Assembly (NCBI GenBank): GCA_037176905.1
Contig: JBBBWG010027645.1
Span: 11,355-75,354 of the forward strand
Source of the DNA: Azolla pinnata
Lineage: Eukaryota; Streptophyta; Polypodiopsida; Salviniales; Salviniaceae
Length of the DNA stretch: 64,000 nt
Direction: 5' to 3'
The notes under the pieces are model-generated. The model worked only from the letters and a program-made list of their open reading frames with translations. It searched no databases and was not told where the DNA came from. Shown in pieces: positions 38,165 to 48,459 of the stretch. A program made the position numbers and the translations under genes. Positions within the stretch are counted from its first letter, which is position 1. Each line of letters begins with the position of its first letter.

Positions 38165-38760
38165 ACCTCAGATTAGGGTTAGGGTTAGGGTTAGGGCCAC
38201 TTGAACTTCGGATCAGGGTTAGGGTTAGGGCTAGGGTTAGGAGTTAGTTCAGGGCCACTTGAACCTCGGATTAGGATTAGGGTTAGGGCTAGGGCTAGGG
38301 TTTAGAGCTAGTTCAGGGCCACTTGAACCTCGGATTAGGGTTAGGGCTTGGGCTAGGGTGTTTACAGTTACTTCAGGGACCTTAGTTTAGGGTTAGGGTT
38401 ACAACTTGGGTTGGGTCAGGGCCACTTGAACCCTAGATCAGGGCTAGGGTTAGGGTTAGGGTTAGTTCACTGCTCCCTCTCTCTCTCTCTCTCCCTCTCT
38501 CAATCGTCATACGTGAAGTCAAGGTAGGGCAACTCGGACCAATTTAGGGTTTAGGGTTTGAGGTTGTAGACTTGGTATGACAACTTGGGTTAGTTCGCAC
38601 TGCTCTCTGAATTCTGAATTCGTCATACGTGAAGTCAAGCCAGACCAGCTCAGTGCATACAGGCCGGGGCCCCAGTTTAGGGTTTTAGGGTTTGAGGTGC
38701 TGGATGATGTGCATCAGTTCCCAGTTTAGGGTTTAGGGTTTAGGGTTTGAGGTCCCACTT
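38165..38760. repeat. Interstitial telomere-like DNA in an about 60-bp higher-order unit
   Basis: TTAGGG (vertebrate/Asparagales-type) units dominate from 38170 to 38470. They are embedded in a larger unit that repeats GGGCCACTTGAAC(C/T)TCGGAT at about 38195, 38252, 38318 and 38419. From 38540 onward the variant is TTTAGGG, with phrases such as CGTCATACGTGAAGTCAAG repeated at 38505 and 38623. Both telomere types therefore occur within 600 bp. Confidence 0.85.
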
Positions 38761-40020
38761 AGCCGCCCTCTTTGACCGATGGTAATACTCTGGCCTATTT
38801 GTGAGCAGACTTTTCCAGGCCCTTGATCGATAGGTCTGACTCTTGACAATCGTCGCCGCAAACCAAGCCAGACCGTTTACAGAAAATTCAAGCTTAAACC
38901 GTTCAAAAAACCAAAACGAATCGAAGCTTAAAATCGAGGCCAGATGCAGACATTATTAATTTGGACTTCTGACTAAGGGTTTCTGAAAGTAAGCAGCTAC
39001 CGCTGTTTACGGAATTATCGAGAATTACGGACAGTTTAAAACCGTTAGGCGGCAGTTTTAAGCGGTGTTCCTTGACCCAAAACCTTAAACCGCACTGGAA
39101 TCCTCAAGACCTAAACCAAAGCCAGCCGAACTCTTTGACCCGTTAAGCCCTTAAAAATCGGATCAATGGTCTGGTTTTTGCACAAGCCGAACCCATCTAC
39201 CCTAGCTTTTAATCACACTTAGGCACTGATCGAATCGATTGGATCGACCGACAGACCGACCAGATGAGTATAGAGCATGTTCCCATGTCGCGGAAACAGT
39301 CCACGTTAGCGCAACAAAGAGCACGGAGTCGTGGACTCGATGGATTCTCCAGGGTTACAATGTGGGCCCCAACGTCTCGTTCAGGAGACGATCGAGATCA
39401 TCATGCTGCCCAACATCCATGCACAGAAACAGAAACAGAAACCAGAAACAGAAGAAGAAGAGGAGGAGGAGGAGGAGAATCGATGTTGTTGTTATACGAA
39501 GATTCCAGCTACGCCAGCCTGGCCTGGGGCCCAGTATATATAACATACAGACGATCTGCACCGAGCATTTCGTAGCATAACGTACGTGGTGCACGACTAC
39601 ACCAGCAGGTTCAGGTCCGTAATTTAGCGAAGAGAGAAAAAAAAAAGAAACAAAACCAGAACAAAGCAGATCCCCCCTCTGAGCTCTGCCAGTGGGCAAT
39701 ATATATACTTTGCAGGCGCCAGTGTGAACGGAATCTTTCCCCGTCGAAAAAACAAAAGCAAAAGCGGGGGGCGCCCCCGGGAAATAAGAGGATCTGTATA
39801 TATACAGATTAAGGAATACTGACATCTCCTTAAAAGGGGCGGGTTGCGCCAGAACTGGTCGGAAACCAGACTCTGGTACATCTGAGCCTCTTTTGTCAGT
39901 TGTTCTGGAACACATGCAAACATGGGCTTTTCGGAATCGAGGCATCGCTGATGTGTGCCCTCTCCAAGATCGAGCTTTGTTATCTGATGTCTGATCCATT
40001 GGACAGTCGGTTTCAAGACA
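38761..40020. other. Intergenic DNA, no gene recognised
   Basis: A stretch with TATA-like runs (39534-39543, 39699-39707), a small palindrome ATCTGTATATATACAGAT (39791-39808) and an AGAAACAG repeat (39423-39450). A 229-codon frame on the minus strand (39355-40044) resembles no family and ends in a Leu/Phe run coded by GAGGAG/GAAGAA repeats; I do not call it. Confidence 0.5.
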
Positions 40021-40027
40021 TTTTGGG

Positions 40028-40436
40028 AGTCTGGAGCTCTCCACAGATCGGACGCTGAGAGTCTGGAGCTCCTCTCCGCATCGGCACTACATGGATCAAA
40101 TCTGGAGCTCTCTACAAATCAGACATTAGGAGTCTGGAGCTCTCCATCGATCGATTTGGAGCTCTCAATATGGAGCTCTCCATGGATCAATATGGAGTCT
40201 AGAGGCTCTCCATTGATCAGATCTCAAACTCTGGAGCTCTCCATGGATCAATCTGGAGTCTGGAGCTCTCCATTGATCAGATCTCAAACTCTGGAGCTCT
40301 CCATGGATCAAACCTCAGACTCTGGAGCTCTCCATGGATCGGACCTCAGACTCTTAGAGCTCTCCATGTGATCTAAGCTCTGATTTTGGAGCACTCCATG
40401 GATCAGAGACATCAAACTCTAGAACCCTCCCAAGCT
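40028..40436. repeat. GGAGCTCTCCATGGATC minisatellite
   Basis: The core CTGGAGCTCTCC followed by ATGGATCAGA-like sequence is repeated about 15 times at 25-35 bp spacing, with a longer composite unit (GATCTCAAACTCTGGAGCTC). The short stop-free frames across it are repeat products. Confidence 0.85.
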
Positions 40437-40842
40437 ACGGTTGGTACATGACGTCATCGGTCCATTAGAGGCAAGATCCTCGAAATCTTCGATAAATGCT
40501 CGATGCAATTCTGGAACATAAACTATTCTGATCCCATGGAAAGATTCCTTCTGCATTGGGCTGAACAAACACCTGTCGATTTCAATATTGGCGATCAATT
40601 GTATCGGGCAATTTTCTCTGCTACGGGCTTGCATTGCTCAAGAGAAAATGAAAACAGAAAAAATGAAGCCTTCTCAAGAGACACACAGTACTATACAATT
40701 GATGGCCAGCATTTCAGATCTCCAAATGAGTGCCCAAAAGGAGTGACTAATGTATTGATCCAAACATTAGTGGTTTTGATATCAAAAGATGCAATTTGCT
40801 TTAAAGTGTAGCTGATGAGGAAAGAAAAACAAAAAGAATTCA

Positions 40843-41262
40843 TCACAGTCAATCCAAATGGAGAGGATGCATATCATATAGACATACAATTCTAATGACA
40901 GAAAAAAAAATCAGTACAGTCAATCCAAATGGCAAGCATACAAATTTTAATGAGAAACATTTCCAGTACGCATACAATTCTAATGAGAAAAATCAGTAGT
41001 CAATCCAAACGGAGAGGATTCATTTCATATAGGCATACAATTCTAATGAGAAAAAAAATCAGTAGTCCATCTAAATGCAGAGGATTCATATCATATAGGC
41101 ATACAATTCTAATGAGAGAACAAAAATCAGTACAGTCAATCCAAATGGAGAGGATGCATATCATATAGGCATACAATTGTAATAAGAAAAAATCCAAATG
41201 AATATCATATAGGCATATAACTGTCATTACAGTTGATCCAAATGGATAGCATATAGGCATAC
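40843..41262. repeat. About 68-bp minisatellite, six units
   Basis: The unit contains TCCAAATGGAGAGGATTCAT, CATATAGGCATACAATTCTA and ATGAGAAAAAATCAGTA blocks. Units differ in length because of A-run changes and lost blocks, and the last copies are shortened. It lies downstream of MPS1, whose coding region ends at 41724. Confidence 0.85.
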
Positions 41263-41723
41263 AATTTGAGAACTGCGGAGGGAGAACAAAACGATGCTCC
41301 TCACGATTCCCTACGAAGAAGCAACACATTTCATATCCCTAAAAGGCAACAGCAAAACAACAAAAAAGAGTCATTGCAAGGCACAACACAACACAATCTA
41401 TACTATTTTTTACAAGGGCCAAAGGCATCAAAACAAAACAAGGAAGGCAGCAATTTCAGCCCAGGCATGAGTGTGGAGGATGGAGGATGATGGACCGACT
41501 TGGTTCTGCAGGTTATGTCGAGATGATGCGCACAAACGATATTTATAACTTACAAAGAACAGAAAACGAAAGCAGCCTTTTGAACTGAACAGCCATCAGC
41601 AGCATTACAAGAATGAGAGTCAAGGATGATGGAGCGACATGGTTCTGCAGGATGTGCATATAAGATATATGGCTTACAAAAACCGAAAAACAAATGCAGC
41701 TTTCGATCAATCAACAGCATTAC

Positions 41724-44700
41724 CTATAAGGACAGCATCTTCACACGGCGGAGAACCCTTCTCAGAGCTGCAGTGTCTCGGCCTCGCGCCTCCTCTGCAC
41801 GGATCTCCTCCATGATTTCTGCTTCGACCTTGCCGCCGACATCTCTCTCCGGCTGAAGGAATGGGTGTTTCAGAAGCTCGGGGATCCTTGATCTTTCATC
41901 GCGATTGTAAGCCAAGCATCTCTTCATGATGTCCAACAGGTGGGGATTCGAGAGTGGCAGGTAGTTGATCTTGTGCCTCGGATTCGCCACCTCCTGAATC
42001 TTGGCATGGAGCGACGTGATGTGGGCGAATGGTGTCTTCCCATATACCATCTGGTACAAGATGCATCCCAATGCCCATATGTCCGAGGATCGGCCGCACT
42101 TGATCACGTTGCCGTTCTCGTCCTTCTCGTTCATCAGGAAAGCTTCTGGAGACATGTAGTTTAGGGTGCCCACCTGCGATTCCCTTTCTATGTTTGTTGT
42201 ATCGCTTTGGATAGACTTCGCAATGCCGAAATCGATCAGCTTCAGCACACCTTTAACAAGCATGAAATTGGCAGGCTTCAGATCCCCGTGCATGATTCTC
42301 CCCTCATGGACCGTGTTCACCGCCTCCAGTATTTGCTGCCAAAAAATGGGGACAATACTTAGCTGCAAATGTTTCAAAATACTCAAAAACATTAAATATA
42401 CATTCTGGTTTGTCAAAATACTCAAAAAGCTTAAAGTATACATTCCGGCTGACGAATTACAATCATCTCTAAATGCTTTTTTATTCGTTTTCACACCTTC
42501 CAATAAAATCTCAACCAATCTTCGTCAACATTATGGTTTCCATCCGTCTTTTCTTTCAGTTTCTCCTGAAGCATAGTTGCCAAATCAACCTCTCCAAACT
42601 CCAGAACCATGTAGATATTCACATCATGCTTGATGATAGATGTCTCTGGTTCATTACCAGCAAAGAGAGTTTTATCTGTGACCTAAACGCAACACACAAA
42701 CAAAGGCTAAGTTAATATGTATCAAAATCTCTAGAGTTAAAAACACATCACACGAACAAAAGCTAAGTTCCTATGTATCACTAACTCTAGAATTCACAAA
42801 CAAGAAAGAAAGGAACATTTTTTATCATTGGGTTTTCCTTGAATTTGAAAGTATACCTCATGATCGATCAACCTTATGATGTACTTTTTTCCTTGAAGCC
42901 TGGTGAGTAACTCGATCTCTTCGTAAAACCCACGTGCAGTACCATAATCCCTACCTTTAAGCTTGATTCGCTTGAGGGCGTAAATGTTATGCTCCCGATC
43001 GAGCACCTTAAATACTTCACTGCTCCCACCCCTGCCAATCTTTTTCAGCTTCTGATACTTCTTCCCATTCACCACTACCATATTCTCATTTTCAACGTGC
43101 TTTCTTGGTTGGAGAACAACATCTCCTTGATTAACTGTTTTCTTGGCTATCTTATTAGACCCAATATCAGATACAAGAATCTCGTCTGCAGGTTTCCTCG
43201 GTCTACTTTCTGGCAAAGCTATCTTTACAGGAGATATTACCTCTTTTCCTTCCATCACACTATTAGAGGACGACTGAATCTCACACTTAACTTGATGCCT
43301 ATCAGCTGCTATAGGACTAAATCTTGCCAAAGATTGCATGTTTTTGGGGCTCAAATGTTCAACATTCTCATCCGTATACGAAGTCGCTAAAGGTGCAGAT
43401 GATGTCCTCACTGTGATTGAACAAGTGGTTGAAGATATTACAGGTATAGAAGACCGGTTACCATCTGATGTAACACCTTGACAATTATGTGTGGAGTGTT
43501 TTAACTCTGTCCCAAAAATCCCGTGAAGATCTTTATCCGAGTCATTCTTCAACCCACCTTTCTCCTCCACAATTGATGTTTGCATATCATGGAAAGAAGT
43601 ATCAATGATAGTGAGCCCATTCATATATGAAGACAACTGTCTCACAGATCCATTCATAGAGGAAGATAATTGTTTGACTGATGCTGAGAATGGCCCTTTC
43701 TGCTCACTTTCAAGTATGACAGAGCTCATGCTCGATTCTTGAGCCTCCAAGTAATTAGCAATGGAAATGGGGGCTTTAGGCTCGGCTTCTTTTGAAGCTT
43801 TATACCATTTCCCTTCATTCCCCCTGTCAGCATGCTGAACATCTGAGCAATTGACCATGGGTAATTTAAATGCGATTTCCTTTGAAGGTCCTAACCCCTT
43901 TCCTTCTCGTTCCCTCTCATTCTGTAAAACCTCCAACCTGTTAGCAACTGAAATGGATGGTCTAGTATCAGCTTCCTTTGAAGTATCAGACCAGTTTTCT
44001 TGATTTTCCCTATTTGTATCTAGAATCTGTACGTATTTATCAACTGAAATAGATGGGTTGGACCTATCTTCCTTGGAAGTTGCACACCATTTCCTTTCAC
44101 TTGCCCTATCTGTATTCTGAACTACTAAGTGATTTACACATGAAATGGGTGGTTTTGAACCAACGTGCTTTACTGTTTCATACCACTTACCTTCTCTTTC
44201 ACTATGGTTCTGTACAACTACCGACTGGTTAGCAACTGAAATGGGGGATCTGGACTGAGCTTCCTTGGAAGTTTCATACCAGTTTACTTGATTTTCCTTA
44301 TTGTCCTGTAGATGCTGCACGTACTTCTCAGCTGAAACAGGTGGGTTAGTTCCAAATTCCTTCAAGGTTCCATACCAGTCTCCTTGGCTTTGCCGATCTT
44401 CATGTCTAGCTTCTAAGCTATTCACCATTGTTACAAATGGTTTAGACCCGACTTGCCTCACAATCTCATTGCATTTCCTGCCTCTTTCCCCATCCATGTC
44501 TACATGCCGAGACGCATCAATGAATTGCGGAAGCCTTGAATTGTTCTTAGTATCCATGTGGCTCATCATATCACCATCAATTTGTTGTTTATAGCTTCCT
44601 GAGTCTTCATCTCTATTCTTTGGAAGTTTAGAGCCACCACTGGAGCAATCTGAGTCCTTTCGGACCCGAAGCTTGGTAGATTGCTTCATAAGTAGAGAGC

Positions 44701-45864
44701 CAACTTTCCTACTACCACCAGAGCTTGGAAGGGAATTCTGCAATCTGTTTGACACTTGAAGAACCCTTTTCTTCTCTGCACTTCTCTCATCTGAAGAAGA
44801 AACATGTTTCCTCACATCTACGCCTTTGAAATACTCTCCGCCAGGTTTTATGTTTTCTTTGTCTTTGTCACAAACACTGAGGATTTCCTTTGCCAAATCT
44901 ATGGCTTTCCGATTTTGAGCCTCTGCATTGTTCTGGTCTGTAAGTCCCCCTTCACCTTCCCATTCTAGATCTCTAGCATCGATTTCGGCTTTCCTTTTCT
45001 TCGCTTCAGAAGAATCCGTACATGCCTTTCCTGGAGGGGGAGAATCTTCTGCATTACATGGAACCCTACGAGGCAACCCTGTCAAGTTTGAGGAATGCAT
45101 GAAACCCTGAATTTAGTCAAAATAAGCACTACAAGTTCCAGCTCACAAGCTTGGAAAAATCCTAAATTACCGAACCTCTAATATGAGCACGGAATCATGT
45201 AATTTCCGAGAAAACCATCAATAAAAACAAACACATCAAAGTTTTTTTATAAACCCAAAAGAGCGAACATACTATCACACTTTGAAACAGCGGAAAAAAC
45301 AGAACAGCATAGCAACTTCAAACACAAATAGATCAATGGATTCCATAAATCTAAAAGAAAAACAGCGTACAGTGGCAATCTTTCAAACCCAAACAGACCA
45401 AACGTCTTCAAAACCCCAAATGAAAGAACAGCATATCATACCTACTTCAACGCGAACAGATCGCACGTTTCCGTCACAAATGTGAACCCTCAACGGAAGT
45501 AAAATACAGATAGCTAACACTTTTGCACAGACATGCCATGGATTTTCAGAAACCGTCGCAGATGGGTCTAATCATAGAACCCAACGACAGATAACCACGG
45601 AGCTTGAAGCTCTAGAAATGGATAGGCCATGTACGGTCACGCCCTAACTAGTGCCAAATCCTGAACGCATACAATCCTGTAAATGCGGTTTCGTAGACCT
45701 AAGATAACGAATTAGAAATCTTTGAAGAGATAAAGGGGGGATTTCTGTGTACCAAGAGAAGCTAATTTGTTGATGCGGTTGAGATCTATCTGGATTTTGG
45801 GAGATCCTTTGAACCATATCTCGGAGAGGACCTTGGAGGGCTTGCTTTCTGAAAGGGTCGCCAT
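41724..45864 (-). CDS. MPS1: MPS1/TTK dual-specificity spindle-checkpoint kinase
   Basis: Exons 45864-45753, 45078-42857, 42682-42497 and 42335-41724 join in frame to 1043 residues (the animal and Arabidopsis proteins are about 780-860). The C-terminal third is the kinase: Gly loop [13 protein letters not shown] (about 715), Lys in YALKRIKL (about 737), hinge [10 protein letters not shown], catalytic HGDLKPANF (about 856), LIDFGIAK, activation loop [22 protein letters not shown]-like region and a final helical tail. Known role: MPS1 sits at kinetochores and starts the spindle checkpoint by phosphorylating KNL1 MELT motifs. Odd points: HGD instead of the usual HSD, and a large N-terminal repeat region (separate entry). 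KEN-type degron candidates occur at DKDKENIKP and DNKENQVN. The exon 2 acceptor at 45078 was chosen by phase; AG two codons upstream of the first Met of that exon would shift frame. Confidence 0.92.
43740..44500 (-). repeat. In-frame 96-bp coding repeat (32 residues) in MPS1, eight units
   Basis: Eight consecutive units begin with a Trp/Cys motif (RKCNEI, DWYGTL, NWYETS, KWYETV, KWCATS, NWSDTS, KGLGPS, KWYKAS), at 95-99 bp spacing. They continue with SKE, a Pro-Ile/Val-Ser core (PPIS, SPIS, APIS) and a VAN-x-L-x-VQN-like segment ending in Arg/Glu/Asn-rich residues. Units of type KYVQ...ENQ, AN...EREG and VN...DR appear in the same order twice, so the array has a three-unit higher-order period of about 288 bp. 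Confidence 0.85.
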
Positions 45865-46060
45865 AGCCGCCTTCTTTTCTGCAGCATTTTCTTAGGTGCG
45901 ACAGCAAAAGGAAAGAAGACGAGGATGAAGAAGAAGAAGAAGAAGAAGAAGAAGAAGAAGAAGAAGAAGAGAAGGAAAGAAAAGACGGGCAGAAGAAGAG
46001 GAAAGAGGATCCAAGGTCGCCATAGCTTTTGATCTAATCCCTGCAGGAAAAAAACGAAAG
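45865..46060. promoter_or_regulatory. MPS1 5' region with GAA/CTT microsatellite
   Basis: A run of about fifteen GAA units on + (45925-45970) reads CTT on the MPS1 strand, directly upstream of the start codon. CTT-rich 5' leaders are frequent in plants. No TATA box stands out. Confidence 0.5.
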
Positions 46061-48459
46061 AGAAGCAAAATTTGGTTTGAATTCTGTGTTTTCCCTCTCT
46101 CTCTTTCTCTTTGTTTTAGTTATTCCATTTTTTTGCCCTTCTCTCGTTCTCGTTACGATGTTTTGTGATTTTATGCTTTTGCCCTCCTCTTGTCTTTGTT
46201 TGTTTTCGTCATTAGTGTTCTTTTTTGAATTTAAGAAGAGAGACAGATCGATGCATCAAGGTTCAGATAGTTGTCGATCGATGCGAGATCGTTGTCGAAT
46301 AAAACTGGGCTTGATTTGAGCGGATCGAAATGCCGAGAGGAGATCTGCTCGTCGCCAGATCAAGCGCAAAAGATCAAAGATCTTTTTGCATGCAGATCAA
46401 AGATGTGATCGATCAAAGCTTGTCTTGCATGCAAATCAAGTCGATGGGTCGTTCAATGGCTGCCCTAATTATATTGATAGATAGACAAATCGATGGATTA
46501 GCAAAAAATGCATGGTGGGTATATGCTAACAAGGAAGATGATTCGATACATCCAATGCTTGGATGTTCATTACATAGATCTATCTGCTCATGGTGTCTAG
46601 CTAAACAAATCAATAGATTAACAACAACAAAAAAGTGTGGATGTTTGCTAACAAATAGGATGATTTTATAGTTCAAATGTTTGGATGTTCATGTGCATAG
46701 ATGCATCGAGGATCTGCCTATCTGCAATTTGGGTTGTTAGAGCCCCAACCACAAGTGGTGAAGGTTCTAAGTTCTAGGAATCAAACAACTCTCGGATTTT
46801 TGCAAGCTGGAAACGCATATCGCTCAATTAAGTTCAAGTTCCAGGCTTGGTTTATAGTTGCGTCAAGATCTACTCAACAAGTCGAGCAAAATGGTCTCAG
46901 TCTCTCTGGCTCAAGTAGCTCAAACAATATCAACCCCATATCGTAGTATACTCCAAATTTTGTTTGTCTGTCACAGGAGCTCTCTTCGCTATGTCCTCGT
47001 CTTCTCTTGTTGTATTAGTTTAAGTTCTCCAACACCGGGTCATGGTGAGACATACCTAGACCAAACGAGCATATGTACAAACACATTAGAGTTCTCCTTT
47101 AGCATAAGTTAAGAGATTATGTATTAGCTAAGATTGGCTCATTGTCTCTTGTATAATTCCTTGTGGGGGAGTCATGTCTCAAGCTCCTTGTATTGTGGAA
47201 TGGTTGAGTAAATGTAAGTCTATGCAGATTTCTTTTGTCTGGTTACATTTTGGATGTTCTTTTCCCTACAACATGGTCCCAGCAAATTCAATGATCTTGT
47301 GATTCATACACTTTGACTTAGAACAAAGCTTATATAATCTTCTTGGGCTAAATAGATAGATGTGAATGGAGAATATATATCTAGTTATATAACACAACAT
47401 ACGCTGATAGATTTGAATGGATATACATTTGGAAAGAAAGGAATAACTCAAGTTTGGCACAACAAGAAGCAAAACTTCCCAATGTATATAAACATGAATG
47501 AACGTATACCATGCCTCCACAAGTCTTGTGCATCAATGATGAGGTGTTGGAACAGAGAAGAATGGCATACCAGGAGTTCCTAGACCTTGAGGTATTTGTT
47601 TTTGCAGGTATAAAGCTTGGATTGATCGAAAGAAGAAGATACAATCGAAGTTACAAGAGCAAGAGGCAATGGAAAAGAACTGCAAAAGAGGAGTTAAAAG
47701 ATGTGAAGAAGACGACGAAGAAGAAGAAGACGGTGATGATAATGATGCTGGCGATGAAACAAGGAACAAATGAAGAAGAATCCAAGAAAGAAAAAAGATA
47801 GTTTAATTGAAGTTATAGTTGGAAGAGGAATCATTGAAATAGGATTGAAAAACTAAAGAAAATGAAGATGGGTCAATGGAGAAAGAAAGACATTAATGTT
47901 TTTTGGAAAGTCCATGAGACAAACCGTACAATAATTGGATCCAACCATCACAATACTGATAAGAAAAAAAAAGCCTAAAGGCTAAATATTGCTAAGGAAA
48001 AGGAAGATGATGATTAACTGATTAAGAAATCGGAAGTAGAGTTAGAAGAGGAATCAACAAAACAAAAACACAAAAGAACACGAAACAAAGTCAATCGAGA
48101 GAGAAGAAAGACACACTGTACTAGATAAGAAGAGCTCAAGAGAGTTCTATCACTTTTTGCTGAATCAATTGCCCCAAGTTAAAAGGTCATGCTGACTAAT
48201 AAGGATGAACATCTTTCTAGCTCAATGAAACAAACCGACAACGAATGTAGATGGGATATTAATGAAGCGATGAACATATGATATTGATAAAGTGATGAAC
48301 ACGATATAGAAAAAGAAAAAATTTGGATGCTCCTCTATTAGGCAAAATCATGTACAAAAGTAGAACTAAGATGTGGCTGGTCCTCTGAGAAGCATAAGAG
48401 AATAGAAATTAGTTTCTATCATCTAGATTAATGAATAGGTTTTTACAAATGAAGGATAC
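46061..48459. other. Spacer between MPS1 and BASS4-like gene
   Basis: No gene is recognised. A repeated phrase around 'gatcgatgcgagatc / agatcaagcgcaaaagatc' lies at 46245-46440, and 'gatgtttgctaaca/tatgctaacaagg' similarities lie at 46515-46690. A possible LTR fossil lies at 46736-47273. 47700-48460 is A-rich, with GAA repeats near 47705-47730. Confidence 0.55.
46736..47273 (+). mobile_element. Possible LTR of a Copia-like retrotransposon (fossil)
   Basis: The segment starts TGTTAGAG and ends CTACAACA, giving the TG...CA ends and short inverted TGTT/AACA termini expected of an LTR. It is followed at once by TGGTCCCAGCA, which resembles a degraded initiator-Met-tRNA primer-binding site. Length 538 bp is normal for plant Copia LTRs. 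No second LTR and no gag or pol segment was recognised, so the element is broken and its age cannot be estimated from LTR divergence. The call rests on termini only. Confidence 0.35.

Noticed and set aside
39355-40044. 229-codon minus-strand frame
   Set aside because: No recognisable domain, mixed composition, and a C-terminal part made from trinucleotide repeats; likely chance.
40156-40371. Repeat-containing frame with LELSMDQ-type units
   Set aside because: It follows the GGAGCTCTCC minisatellite, has no start context and changes frame with unit length.
47511-47801. Lys-rich 96-codon frame downstream of the possible LTR
   Set aside because: No gag or pol similarity; ends in GAA-repeat-coded Lys/Glu.
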